Shown: one piece after another, positions 37,023 through 47,011 of the stretch
Numbering within the stretch: the stretch's first letter is position 1
Layout of the letters: each line of letters begins with the position of its first letter
Source: JAHEFT01 sp963700705
GTDB lineage: Bacteria; Pseudomonadota; Gammaproteobacteria; Xanthomonadales; SZUA-36
Length of the DNA stretch: 64,000 nt
Direction: 5' to 3'
NCBI GenBank assembly: GCA_963700705.1
Contig: CAVOYQ010000001.1
Coordinates: 62,001 to 126,000 of the forward strand
Made by a program: the position numbers and the translations under genes
The notes under the pieces: model-generated
Database searches by the model: none
Seen by the model: the letters and a program-made list of their open reading frames with translations, nothing else
Told to the model about the DNA's origin: nothing

Positions 37023-39746
37023 ATGACCGACATACGCCGGATTAGCATTCCTGAGAAGGACCTGCCGCTCAGGGCTGACGTGAGCCTGCTGGGTTCGCTG
37101 GTGGGCGAGATGCTGGTCGATCAGCATGGGCAGGATTTGCTGGACCGGGTCGAGCGTGTTCGCAAGGCCTCCATCCGGCAGCGCGAAGGAAAGCCTGGCG
37201 ACTCCGGGTTGGAAGACGCCCTTGCCGGGATGGAGCCGAAACAGGCGGTGCTGTTGATCCAGGCTTTTGCCACGTATTTGCGCGCGGTAAACCTGGCTGA
37301 AAAGGTTCACCGCATCCGCCGGCGGCGCGCCTATCTGCGGGCCGGCGCTTCCGACCAGCAGGGTAGCCTCGAAGCGGTGCTGGCGGAATTGAAAGCCGCG
37401 GGTGTTGATCAGGCCACCGTGGCCGGTGCAATCAACAACCTCCGGCTGCAACCGGTCTTCACCGCTCATCCGACAGAAGCCACGCGCCGGACCATCCAGG
37501 AGAAAGAGTACGATATCGTGCTCCGCCTGGTAGAGCGCCTCAATCCTGAACTGACGCCCCGCGAAGAAGAACTGGCGCTGGAAAGAATCCGCGCCGATCT
37601 CACTTCCTCCTGGCAGACAAGGCTGGTGCCGCATTCACGTCCCACGGTAGCGGACGAACTGGACAATATCCTGTTCTACATCACGGATATTCTGTACCGG
37701 GTAGTGCCGGTATTTTACGAAGCCCTGGAAAAGGCCTTTGAAGGCGAATTCGGGGAATGCCCCGATGGATTCCTGCGTGACATCCTGCTGCGCTTCGGTT
37801 CCTGGGTTGGCGGCGACATGGATGGGAACCCCAATGTCACTTCCCGGACGATCCTGGAGACGCTGGCCCGTCAGCGATCGGTCGTGATCCAGCGCTACCT
37901 GCCGGAGATCAAGCGCCTTTCGAGATTTTTGAGCCAGTCCACTTCCGAAATCGGGATTTCCGGCCCGGTGTCCCGGCAGTTGCAGCGCTACCGGGAAATG
38001 ATGCCCGAGGTCAACCGCAGCATCCCGGAGCGCCACCAGGACATGCCTTATCGCTGCCTGCTCAAGCTGATCGGGAGCAGGCTGGAAGCAACGCTGGCTG
38101 AAAAGGAAAACGGCTACTCCGCCACCAACCAGTTCGTCGCCGATATTGAGCTGATCAGGAACAGCCTGCGGGAAAACAAGGGCCGGCACGCCGGCCTGAA
38201 TGGCGTGGAACGTTTGCTGCGCCGGATTAACACGTTCGGATTTCACCTGGTTACCCTCGACGTTCGGCAGGACGCACTGCTGCATCGCAGGGTGATGGGC
38301 GAACTGCTGGGGTGCAGGGACTGGGAAACACGTGACCCGGAAAATCGGGCCAGCACGCTGGCTCACCTGTTGGAAACCGAGACTCTGCCGAATGTTTCCG
38401 GGATCAAGGCCCTGAGCGATGAAGCAACGGAAGCGCTCGCGGTGTTTCGTTCGATTTCAACCGCCCGGCAAATGTACGGAAACGCCGCCATCGGCTTGTT
38501 CATCATCAGCATGACGCAGGGCGCCGACGATGTTTTGACGGCCCAGGCGTTGTCGGAAATCGCCAATCCACGTACCGGGGCTTCCGCCAAGCTTGACGTG
38601 GCGCCATTGCTGGAAACGGTCGATGACCTCGATGCCGGGCCGGCCATTATCCAGGCTTTACTCGGGCTGGAGGTGTACCGCCGGCACCTGGCCGGTCTGA
38701 AAAACCGGCAGGCAGTCATGGTCGGTTATTCCGACAGCAACAAGGACAGCGGCATTGTTGCCTCGCGCTGGGCGCTGCACGAAGCGCAGCGGCGCCTGGT
38801 GGAAGTGGGTGCTGCCCAGGGCGTCGATATCGTATTCTTCCACGGCCGGGGCGGCACCGTCAGTCGCGGGGGAGGGAACCTGGTCAACGGAATTCTCGGC
38901 GCGCCGCCTGGAACGGTCAACGGTTTCCTCAGGGTCACCGAGCAGGGAGAGGTGATCAACCAGAAGTACGGCGTGCGGTTCCTGGCGTTGCGCAACCTGG
39001 AACTGGTGGCAGGCGCCACGCTGAAGCACCGCCTGGGACTGGCATCGAAGGGACTGTCTGAGGACGAGAGTAATATCCTGTCTTTCATGGCGGAGACATC
39101 ACGTTCCCGTTTCCGGTCCATGGTGTACGAAGATCCGGCTTTCCCGGCGTATTTTCGGGCCAGCACACCGCTTGACGTGATTCAACAGCTGAATATCGGT
39201 TCGCGCCCCGCATCGCGCCGCTCAGGTGAGGGTATCGAGAATCTGCGGGCGATTCCCTGGGTGTTTTCGTGGGCGCAAATCCGGGTGGGTTTTCCCGGCG
39301 TATTTGGTTTTGGCACCGCGCTCGACCAGGCCATTTCCCGTTTTGGGCTGGATAACATCCGCGAATTGCTGAAACGGCAGGTGTTTTTCCAGGGCATGAT
39401 CAATGATGTCGAAATGGTGCTGGGCAAATCCGACCTGGACATCGGCCAGCGCTACGCGGGATTGGCTGAGGCGGCCGGGCAGCCGTTTTTCGACTCCATC
39501 AAGGCCGAGTTTCAACTGGCCGAGAGGCGCATCCTGGAGTTGAAGCAATTGAACGCCTTGCTGGACGACCAGCCGGTGTTGCAGCGCAATATCCGGTTGC
39601 GAAACCCTTACGTCGATCCGCTGCACCTGTTGCAAATCGACATGCTTCAACGCTGGCGGGCGGGTGGGTGCGCGGACGAAGACCTGCTGGAAGCGCTGAA
39701 AGCCACCGTGAAAGGAATTGCGCTCGGCATCCAGAACACCGGCTAG
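37023..39746 (+). CDS. ppc: Phosphoenolpyruvate carboxylase
   Basis: This 907-residue PEPC has the catalytic His in VFTAHPTEATRRT (His149; E. coli His138), the VGGDMDGNPNVTS segment, HGRGGTVSRGGG phosphate loop and a C-terminal end in RNPYVDPLHLLQIDMLQRWR, then a glycine-like end GIALGIQNTG where the enzyme ends in the active-site loop (NTG). It makes oxaloacetate from PEP and bicarbonate and so refills the TCA cycle. Length is close to the family norm. Sharing a unit with serA/serC places two branches from phosphoglycerate/PEP under one promoter. Confidence 0.96.
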   Translation: MTDIRRISIPEKDLPLRADVSLLGSLVGEMLVDQHGQDLLDRVERVRKASIRQREGKPGDSGLEDALAGMEPKQAVLLIQAFATYLRAVNLAEKVHRIRRRRAYLRAGASDQQGSLEAVLAELKAAGVDQATVAGAINNLRLQPVFTAHPTEATRRTIQEKEYDIVLRLVERLNPELTPREEELALERIRADLTSSWQTRLVPHSRPTVADELDNILFYITDILYRVVPVFYEALEKAFEGEFGECPDGFLRDILLRFGSWVGGDMDGNPNVTSRTILETLARQRSVVIQRYLPEIKRLSRFLSQSTSEIGISGPVSRQLQRYREMMPEVNRSIPERHQDMPYRCLLKLIGSRLEATLAEKENGYSATNQFVADIELIRNSLRENKGRHAGLNGVERLLRRINTFGFHLVTLDVRQDALLHRRVMGELLGCRDWETRDPENRASTLAHLLETETLPNVSGIKALSDEATEALAVFRSISTARQMYGNAAIGLFIISMTQGADDVLTAQALSEIANPRTGASAKLDVAPLLETVDDLDAGPAIIQALLGLEVYRRHLAGLKNRQAVMVGYSDSNKDSGIVASRWALHEAQRRLVEVGAAQGVDIVFFHGRGGTVSRGGGNLVNGILGAPPGTVNGFLRVTEQGEVINQKYGVRFLALRNLELVAGATLKHRLGLASKGLSEDESNILSFMAETSRSRFRSMVYEDPAFPAYFRASTPLDVIQQLNIGSRPASRRSGEGIENLRAIPWVFSWAQIRVGFPGVFGFGTALDQAISRFGLDNIRELLKRQVFFQGMINDVEMVLGKSDLDIGQRYAGLAEAAGQPFFDSIKAEFQLAERRILELKQLNALLDDQPVLQRNIRLRNPYVDPLHLLQIDMLQRWRAGGCADEDLLEALKATVKGIALGIQNTG

Positions 39747-39859
39747 CAAACCACCGGCAGCCTTCCGGTTCCGGTCGGGCGTGCCGGGTGATGATGACGC
39801 CTGCCCATTTTTACCTCGGATCACCCGTTTCAATTTATCCGGCTTTACGCGATAATTAC

Positions 39860-39881
39860 TGACTGACCGTACGGTCAGTCA
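39860..39881. promoter_or_regulatory. 22-bp perfect palindrome, TetR-type operator
   Basis: The half-site TGACTGACCGT (39860-39870) is followed directly by its exact complement (39871-39881). Perfect palindromes built on GACCG(T/A)CGGTC are typical of operators for TetR regulators in front of efflux genes. It lies 21 bases upstream of the TetR start, so autorepression of the TetR-MFP-RND operon is likely. It is the only long perfect palindrome in this intergenic region. Confidence 0.75.
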
Positions 39882-39902
39882 ACTTTCTGGACGGATGAAG
39901 TG

Positions 39903-40560
39903 ATGCAGGCAAAACCGGTACACCCGGCTGCGCCGGGACGATCTGCAGGTGAGACTGCGATCCTGGATGCAGCCGTAAAATTGTTTTCGGAAAAAGGCTA
40001 TGACGCCGTGTCGATGCGCGGTGTCGCCCAGCAGGCCGGGGTCAGCAAGGCCAATATCTATCACCATTTCGAGTCCAAGGAAACGCTGTATCGCGCCATC
40101 CTGTTTGCCAGCGCAACCGAACTGTCGGGGCTGGTCAGTAAACTGGCGGAAGGCACCGGTGCATTCGACTTCCCGCATCGCTGAATTCTCCTCGGCGCAC
40201 CTGGGGCACCTGGAAAGCAATGCATTGACCTCGCGGCTGATCCTCAGGGAAGCGTTTTCGGGTGACGATGTCCACAGCAAAATGCTGGTCGATGAGGTGT
40301 TCGGCGAAATATTCAACAGGCTCGTTTCCATTTTTCAAGCCGGCCAGCACGCAGGCGTGTTGCGGCCCGACCTGGACCCGGCGCTCTGCGCCACGTTGCT
40401 GATCGGCGCGGACGTGTTTTTTTTCCAGGCAAGGGGTGTTTTGAAGCACCTTCCGCAGGCCGGGTTTGCGGGCAACCCGGCCAGGTTCAGCGAACAAATG
40501 GTGAATGTCATGTTGAATGGAATGCTCACCGGGGATGCCGGCCGGGAGGCGGAGAAATGA
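39903..40560 (+). CDS. TetR/AcrR family transcriptional regulator (frameshifted near 40167)
   Basis: The first frame gives an N-terminal helix-turn-helix domain (AILDAAVKLFSEKGYDAVSMRGVAQQAGVSKANIYHHFESKETLYRAI). It stops in FDFPHR*, while the second frame continues SRIAEFSSAHLGHLESNALTSRLILREAF through a typical TetR ligand-binding domain to LTGDAGREAEK*. One extra base near 40167 explains the break, giving about 218 residues. ATG 39903 is preferred over the GTG at 39900. It is likely a repressor of the efflux genes that follow, whose start codon overlaps its stop as ATGA. Confidence 0.82.
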
Positions 40561-41682
40561 AAGAGTCAGGAGTCAGCCAGCCGCCGGAAGCTCACTTGTT
40601 GCGCCGTAATGGTGCTTTTGCTGTCCTCCTGCGGGGGAACGGAAGAGCCGGTCGATGAAGCCGGAACAGCCACGTCGGCAGACGCCCGTACAATCGCCGT
40701 CACGCTGGCCGAAGCGGGTTCCCGGGAGGTCCGGGACGAACTGTTTTCGGTGGGCCTGATCGTCAGCCGGAACACGCCCATGCTGGCGGCCGAGGTCAGC
40801 GCCCGTGTGGTCGAAGTGCGGGCCGAGGAGGGGCAGGCCGTGCAGCAGGGGCAGGTCCTCCTGACGCTCGACCGGACCACGTTCGAGCTGGCCGTGCGCG
40901 AGGCGCAGGCCAATATCGAACGGCTGGCCGCAAGCATCGCCAACGACCAGCGACGGGTGGAGCGGTACCGGGAACTGAAAACGAAGGACATGATGTCGCT
41001 GGAACGGCTGGATGATGCCGAAGCCGCACTGGCGGTGAACAGGGCAACCATGGCCGGGGCCGAAGCCCAGCTGGCCATTGCGCAGGATCGATTGTCCAGG
41101 ACCGAACTCATCTCTCCGGTCGATGGCGTCGTTGAAAGACGCCATGTTTCGGTTGGGGATTACGTCAAGGACGGCGGAGCGCTGTTCAGCCTGACGGACA
41201 CGGTCAATTTGCGGGTGGAAATGCCCTTTCCGGAAACCGTGGGCGACCGCCTGAAAATCGGGCAGGTGCTGCTTCTCGAAAGCCCGGTGGCTCCGGGCCT
41301 GCTGGTCGAATCGGTTGTTGACGACATCCGGCCTCAGGTCAGCGTGTTGAGCCATTCCCTGATGGTGATATCGAACATCACCAATCCCGGCCCCTGGCGT
41401 CCGCAGGCGACCGTCGAAGGGGTCCTGGTCGTGGAAACCCGGCCGGGCGCCGTGGTCGTTCCCTCCGGTTCGGTAGTGAAGCGGCCGGCCGGGGATGTGC
41501 TTTATCGCCTCGATTCGCCGGATGGCGGGGAAGTTCACGAGGTCAGGGTAACAACGGGTGTCCGGCGGGACGGCTGGATAGAAATCCTGGAAGGGGTGAA
41601 AAGCGGCCAACGCGTCGTGGTGGAAGGCGCTTCCTACCTGACGGATGGCGCCCGGGTCGCCGTTCAGGAGATTCCGCAGTGA
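40557..41682 (+). CDS. RND efflux membrane fusion lipoprotein (likely frameshifted in the first 30 bases)
   Basis: The open frame from 40609 starts inside a lipoprotein signal (MVLLLSSCGG, lipobox LSSC) too close to its cysteine, whereas ATG 40557, overlapping the TetR stop, starts MKES. One base less near 40570 yields MKESESASRRKLTCCAVMVL ending LLLSSC, a textbook lipoprotein signal. The mature protein is a membrane fusion protein: a barrel-sandwich (VEVRAEEGQAVQQGQVLLTLD), a helical hairpin (NIERLAASIANDQRRVERY), ELISPVDGVVERRHVSVGDY and a beta-barrel end. It bridges the RND pump to an outer-membrane channel; none is in this window. Confidence 0.82.
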
Positions 41683-44600
41683 GTGAGTTGCCGTCACCTG
41701 CCCTGGAGCACCAGTCTCCCGGCAGCAGTCTTCCCGAACTTTCGATCAAGCGGCATGTGTTTGCCTACATGCTGTCCGGTGTCCTGTTGTTGTTCGGCAT
41801 CATCAGCTTCGACCGGATCGGGGTCGACCGTTTTCCTGAAATCGAATTCCCGATGATTTCCATCCGCACCATTCTCCCCGGCGCCAGCCCTGAAACCATC
41901 GATTCGAGCGTAACCAACATCATCGAAACGACCGTCAACAGCGTCCCCGGGATCGAGCATATCCAGTCGACTTCGGCGCCAGGCGTGTCGGTCATCGTCG
42001 TGCGTTTTGGCCTGGACAAGAAAGTCGACGTTGCGTTTAACGAAGTCCAGGCCAAGGTCAACCAGGTGCTGCCGGAACTGCCCAAGGAAACCGACCCGCC
42101 CGTGGTGGCCAAGGTGGAGTTCGGGTCGTTACCGGTATTGTGGCTGACGCTGACCGGTGACCGAACGCTGCAGGAACTCAACCAGTATGCAAGAAATGTA
42201 ATTAAAAAACGCCTGGAAACCATTGATGGTGTTGGAGAAATAAGACTGGGTGGCGAAAGAAAACGCACGATACGGGTCAATCTTGACGCGGACAGGATGG
42301 CGGCTTTCGGTATTGCGGTGAACGACGTGATCGGGGCGTTTTCCACCGAGCACGTCCGCTTGCAGGGCGGGTTCCGGGTCAGCGGTTCGGAGGAGGAACT
42401 GCTGCAGCTGGACATCGAGTATCACGATCCCATTTCGCTGGAAACCCTGATCGTGGCCTACCCGGATGGTGCGCCGATCCGTTTGCGTGACATCGCCGAG
42501 GTGGAGGATGGGCTCGAGGATCACCGCCAGTTCGCCAGTTTCAACGGCCAGCCCACCGTCGGGCTGGGCATTATCAAGGTCCAGAATTCCAACTCGGTGG
42601 CGATCGTTGCAGAAGTCAAGCGGCGCCTTGACGAGGAAATCCGGCCTGAACTGCCGCCCGGCATTCAGCTGGGGATCGCATTCAATGACGCGCAACTGAT
42701 CGAGGATATCGTTGCGGCCCTGGAAGAACACATCGTGCTGGGCACCCTGCTCACCGCGCTCGTGGTGCTGCTGTTCCTGAAAAGCCTTTCGTCCACGCTG
42801 ATCATCGCCGCCGCTATTCCGGTTTCGCTGCTCGGCGCGGTTGCCGTGATGTATTTTTCGGGCTTTACGTTCAACACGATGACGTTGCTGGGTTTGCTGC
42901 TGCTGATCGGCATCGTGGTGGATGACGCCATCGTCGTGCTGGAGAATATCTACCGTCAGCGGGAACTTGGCAATAACGATCCTTTCGACGCTGCTGTCCA
43001 GGGTAGCCGGCAGGTCGTATTCGCCGTGCTGGCGGCCACGTTGACCCTGGTAGCCATCTTTGCCCCGGTGATTTTCATGGAAGGCATCATCGGCAGTTTC
43101 TTCGAGTCGTTTGCGGTCGTCGTGACCGTGGGGGTGCTGGTTTCGTTGTTCGTTTCGCTGACGCTGACACCGGCGCTTTGCTCCAGGCACCTGGGATTTT
43201 CCCGGGAACACGGCCCGGTGTACCGGGTCATCGAGCGCAATTTCAGAGCGATGGACAGCGCCTACCGGAACCTGGTGGCTATCGCCCTGCGGCGCCGCTG
43301 GTCGGTGGTTGCCGCCGCCGGGCTGACGGTTCTGGCCAGCGGTTTCATGTTCGCCCAGATCGACAAGGGCTTCATGCCGGTGGAGGACGAAGGCCGTTTT
43401 GTCATCGCCATCAAGGCCCCGCTGGGATCGAGCATCGAGTACACCGAGGCGAAAATCCAACAGGTCGACGCGATCCTGTCCGGCTATCCGGAAATAACCG
43501 GTTCATTCGCCACGATCGGGCAGGACCAGGCCCGCCAGGTCAGCCGCGCCAGCATCATCGTGATGATGGCGCGCTGGGAGGATCGCGACCTGTCGCAGGC
43601 CGAGCTGATGCAGATGCTGCGCGAACGATTCACGGCGATTCCCGGGGCCGAAATTTTTGTTACCGATATGCCCATAGTCGGGGGTCAGCGCGGTGATCCG
43701 CTGCAATTTGTGTTGCGGGGTCCGCGCCTGGAGCGGGTGGCCGAACTGGCTGCGATGCTGAAACAGCGATTGGATCGCGTTCCGGGACTGGGCAGCCTGG
43801 ACATCGATCTTCAGCTCGACCTGCCGCAACTGGAAATGGTTCTGGCCCGCGAACGATTGCACAGCCTGGGCCTGAATTCCCGCGACGTTGCGATGGCGGT
43901 CAACGTGATGTCCGGCGGGCTCGATGTCGCCCGCTACAACGACAGCCCGGGTGACGGACAGCGCTACGATATTCGTCTGAAGGCGGGAACCAACGGGCTG
44001 GACGAGGCGCCGGACCTGGGCCGGATTTACATCAGGTCACCATCCGGGACACTGGAGCGCCTGGATGATCTTGCCCGGCTCGAGCCCGGCCTGGGGCCGG
44101 CGGTGGTTTCGCGTTACGATCTGCAGTACGCCGCCACTTTCCTGGGTACGCCCAGCATCGCCGAGGCGGCCGCGATCGACAAGGTGCTGGAGATTTCGCG
44201 TGAACTCCTGCCGGCCGGGTACCGGGTAAAAATGACCGGGAGGTCGGATGAGTACGGCAAGACCGCCGGTTACATGCTGTTCGCTTTTGTTACCGCCATG
44301 ATCCTGGTTTACATGGTGCTGGCCAGCCAGTTCAATTCGTTTGTCCAGCCCGTGATCATCATGGTTGCGCAACCGCTGGCGATTATCGGCGGAATCGGCG
44401 CGTTGTGGCTGACCGGGAACTCGCTGAATATTTACTCGATGATCGGCCTGGTCCTGCTGGTCGGCCTGGTGGCCAAGAACTCCATCCTGCTGGTGGACCT
44501 GACCAACCAGATGCGCGAGCAGGGCATGGACGATCGATGCGGCGCTCAAGGCCGCGTGTCCCATCCGCATGAGGCCGGTGCTGATGACCTCGGCCACCAT

Positions 44601-44773
44601 CATTCTCGCCCTGTCGCCGGCGGCGCTTTGGTTTTGGCGCCGGTTCGGACACCAACGGCCCGTTGGCCGTCGCGGTGATCGGCGGCCTGGTCAGTTCAAC
44701 CCTGCTGACCCTGGTCGTGGTGCCCTCGGTGTACTCGCTGGTGGAGCACCGGGTTGAACGATTCCGGCGGTGA
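41679..44773 (+). CDS. RND efflux transporter (HAE1-like; two frameshifts near 44530 and 44628)
   Basis: This is an AcrB/MexB-type resistance-nodulation-division pump with about 1030 residues. It has the first helix and IGVDRFPEIEFPMISIRT, the pore-domain repeats, the proton-relay helix LLIGIVVDDAIVVLENIYR (Asp pair), the EGIIGSFFESFAVVVTVGVLV loop and the second-half helices MVLASQFNSFVQPVIIM. The frame breaks after QGMDD near 44530 and again near 44628, then finishes GSDTNGPLAVAVIGGLV and VVVPSVYSLVEHRVERFRR*. Both breaks are consistent with one extra base. It is probably a multidrug or envelope-stress exporter; the substrate is not predictable. Confidence 0.92.
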
Positions 44774-44776
44774 TCC

Positions 44777-44850
44777 GGAAGCCTCGACTGATTATCCCCG
44801 GGGAGCTTTTGCGACTGAAGACCGTCTGGAATAATCAATCAGGGGCTTCC
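44777..44850. repeat. Small imperfect inverted repeat element (about 74 bp), MITE-like ends
   Basis: The left end GGAAGCCTCGACTGATTAT (44777-44795) and right end (44831-44850, complement GGAAGCCCCTGATTGATTAT) are imperfect inverted copies. The ends resemble the GGAACCTCTGATTAATTAT ends of the 5855-6131 MITE, so it may be a shrunken relative. It lies just downstream of the RND stop and could fold as a terminator. Confidence 0.5.
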
Positions 44851-44900
44851 TTGGTGTAAGCTAACTCATTCTGAAATCATGGTGACAGGCGGAGAGGTTG

Positions 44901-45359
44901 ATGGCCGGTTTGTTTTACGAAGAATTCCAGGTGGGCCAGGTGTTTGACCACGCCATTCGGCGAACCATCACGGAAACCGACAACGTTATATTCAGCACGA
45001 TGACGCATAACCCCGCGGCTTTGCATCTCGACGAGGAGTACTGCAGGACTCAAACCGAGTTCGGGCAACGGGTCGTCAACAGTTGCCTGACGCTGAGCCT
45101 GATGGTCGGCATCTCGGTCAATGACACGACGCTGGGCACCACGGTGGCTAACCTGGGCTGGGACGAAGTTCGTTTTCCCCGGCCGCTGTTTCACGGAGAC
45201 ACGATTCATGTCCGGACCGAGGTCCTGGAACTTCGTGACAGCCGGTCACGCCCGGATAACGGAATCGTGATTTTTGAACACCGTGCTTTCAACCAGGCGG
45301 ATGAACTGGTCGGTGTCTGCAAGCGCTCCGCCCTGATGTTGAGGAAACCCGCAGTATGA
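44901..45359 (+). CDS. MaoC-like hot-dog dehydratase
   Basis: This 152-residue hot-dog-fold hydratase has the active-site segment TMTHNPAALHLDEEYC (Asn-Pro...His-Leu-Asp, the R-hydratase motif) and the NSCLTLSLMVGISVNDTTLG helix. Members hydrate (R)- or mesaconyl/crotonyl-type acyl-CoAs. The ATG at 44901 follows GGAGAGG. Its stop overlaps the start of the CitE-like gene (ATGA, 45356-45359). In several bacteria MaoC plus CitE-like proteins form mesaconyl-CoA/malyl-CoA type steps, which fits but does not prove that here. Confidence 0.85.
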   Translation: MAGLFYEEFQVGQVFDHAIRRTITETDNVIFSTMTHNPAALHLDEEYCRTQTEFGQRVVNSCLTLSLMVGISVNDTTLGTTVANLGWDEVRFPRPLFHGDTIHVRTEVLELRDSRSRPDNGIVIFEHRAFNQADELVGVCKRSALMLRKPAV

Positions 45360-46241
45360 CCAGGATGCGCTCTCTTTTGTTCGTGCCGGGTGACAGTGAG
45401 AAAAAACTGGCAAAAAGCGAAGGCGTTGCTGCCGATATCCTGATCCTGGACCTGGAAGACTCGGTCTCGTCCGGGAACAAGCAGACAGCCCGCGCACAGG
45501 TGGCTGAATTCCTGTCGAGGCGCGACCGGGACCACCATAAACAGGTCTGGGTCCGCATCAATCCCCTGGATCATACCGAGGCCGGGGCCGACCTGGCCGC
45601 GGTGATGCCGGCCATGCCGGACGGCATCGTGCTGCCCAAATCACGTTCGCCGGAAGACCTGGAGTTGCTCGGCCGGCGTATCGGAAACTACGAGGCGGAG
45701 TACGAAATCAAGGTGGGTTCTACCCGGATTCTGCCCATCGCAACAGAAACACCTCAATCGCTGTTTTGCCCTGGGAGACTATCGGCAATGCGGACCACGC
45801 CTGGCCGGCCTGACCTGGGGCGCGGAAGATCTCAGCGCCGCGGTCGGCGCGACTACGAACCGGGACGAACACGGCAACTGGACTCCGCCATTCCAGTGGG
45901 TCCGCAGCATTTGCCTGTTTGCGGCCCATGCGGCCGGGGTGGCTGCAATTGACACGCTGTTCGCTGATTTCCGTAATCTTGAAGGGCTGGAAAAATCCTG
46001 CCTGGAGGCGAGGAGGGATGGTTTCAGCGGCAAGCTGGCAATCCACCCGGACCAGGTGGAAGTGATCAACCGGGCTTTTTCTCCCAGTGAGCAGGAAATC
46101 TCCCGCGCCCGTCGTATCGTCGACCTGTTCGCGGCGAGCCCGGGGGCGGGAACCTTGTCGCTGGATGGAACGATGGTGGACTTGCCCCACTTGATCCAGG
46201 CAAAGAAAATATTATCAATGGTCGATGGAGAAAACCCGTGA
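45356..46241 (+). CDS. CitE-like HpcH/HpaI family CoA lyase or thioesterase (frameshifted near 45770)
   Basis: This is about 294 residues when one T of the TTTT at about 45762-45765 is removed: the N-terminal half RMRSLLFVPGDSEKKLAKSE with LDLEDSVSSGNK joins LFALGDYRQCG, then LAGLTWGAEDLSAAVGATTN and SGKLAIHPDQVEVINRAFSP. The Glu/Asp in LDLEDS and the WGAEDL segment bind the metal in malyl-CoA lyases, citramalyl-CoA lyases and malyl-CoA thioesterases. The exact substrate is not known. It is flanked by MaoC upstream and KDPG aldolase downstream, each overlapped by 4 bases. Confidence 0.83.
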
Positions 46242-46868
46242 CGCCCGAAAGTTTTGTCGAGCGGTTTGGTCGCGAGAAAGCCAGTGCGATCCTGCGCTGT
46301 AACGACACGGAAAAAGCTGCCCTGGCGATGGAGGCGGCCATCCGTGGCGGGTTCAGCATTATTGAATTCACGCTGACCATCCCGGGTGTTTACGACCTCG
46401 TCAGGGATTTTTCACAAAGGCCGGGCCTGGTGGTTGGGACCGGAACGGTGATGGACGCGGAGCAGGCGCGCAAATCCGTCGAAGCCGGCGCCCGTTTCCT
46501 GGTGTCACCGGTGATCGATGAAGTGGTGATCTCCGAGGCCGGCCGGTTGGGGGTCGCGTGTATGCCGGGCACCCACACTCCAACCGAAATGCTTTCGCGC
46601 GTATCGTGCAGGGGCGCAATTGTGCAAACTCTTCCCGGCGCCCGCCGGCGGGCCGGCATGGGTCAGGTCGGTGCTTGGCCCGATGCCTTATCTGAAGATC
46701 GTGCCGACCAATGGCGTTGACGAGCACAACGCCGCAGACTGGATTGCAGCCGGCGTTTTCGCGGTGGGCTTTGTCGCTCCTTTGTTTGTTCCCGCTGACG
46801 TCGAAGCCGGACGCTGGGACGTCATCGAAGCCAGGGCCAAACGCTGCCTGGCCGCCGTTCAGACGTAG
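46238..46868 (+). CDS. eda: KDPG/KHG aldolase (Eda family; frameshifted near 46595)
   Basis: This is about 209 residues after one extra base near 46595 is removed, joining the N-terminal half (ILRCNDTEKAALAMEAAIRGGFSIIEFTLTIPG, VVGTGTVMDAEQA) through AYRAGAQL to CKLFPAPAGGPAWVRSVLGP. The CKLFPA motif holds the Schiff-base lysine and EFTLTIP the Glu-Arg region. It splits 2-keto-3-deoxy-6-phosphogluconate or 4-hydroxy-2-oxoglutarate to pyruvate. The adjacency to CitE/MaoC is unusual for Entner-Doudoroff, so a hydroxy-oxoglutarate aldolase role is possible. The stop TAG is the start of a REP cluster. Confidence 0.83.
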
Positions 46869-47011
46869 GAGCGGGCCACGCCCGCGAATGTGCTGTAGGA
46901 GCGAATTCATTCGCGATCGTGCTGTAGGAGCGAATTCATCGCGATCGTGCCAGAGCAGCAGATGCCCTGACCGATCGCGGATGAATCCGCTCCTACCCCG
47001 GCCGCTCCTAC
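46865..47011. repeat. Cluster of five REP units between convergent genes
   Basis: Three direct GTAGGAGCG units start at 46865, 46895 and 46924; two inverted units (reading CGCTCCTAC) end at 46996 and 47011. The second and third carry GAATTCATTCGCGAT-type hairpins. The first supplies the eda stop codon and the last the S10 peptidase stop. It is the largest REP array in the window. Confidence 0.8.

Noticed and set aside
39747..39859. Possible terminator between ppc and the TetR gene
   Set aside because: Only GC-rich imperfect stems without a T-run were seen, too weak to annotate.
42129..43460. A 443-codon minus-strand frame opposite the RND pump
   Set aside because: Shadow frame with low-complexity His/Gln/Asp content.
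46865..47011. CRISPR array
   Set aside because: Units are inverted as well as direct, hairpin-forming, and spacing is irregular without unique spacers of constant length; they fit REP units.
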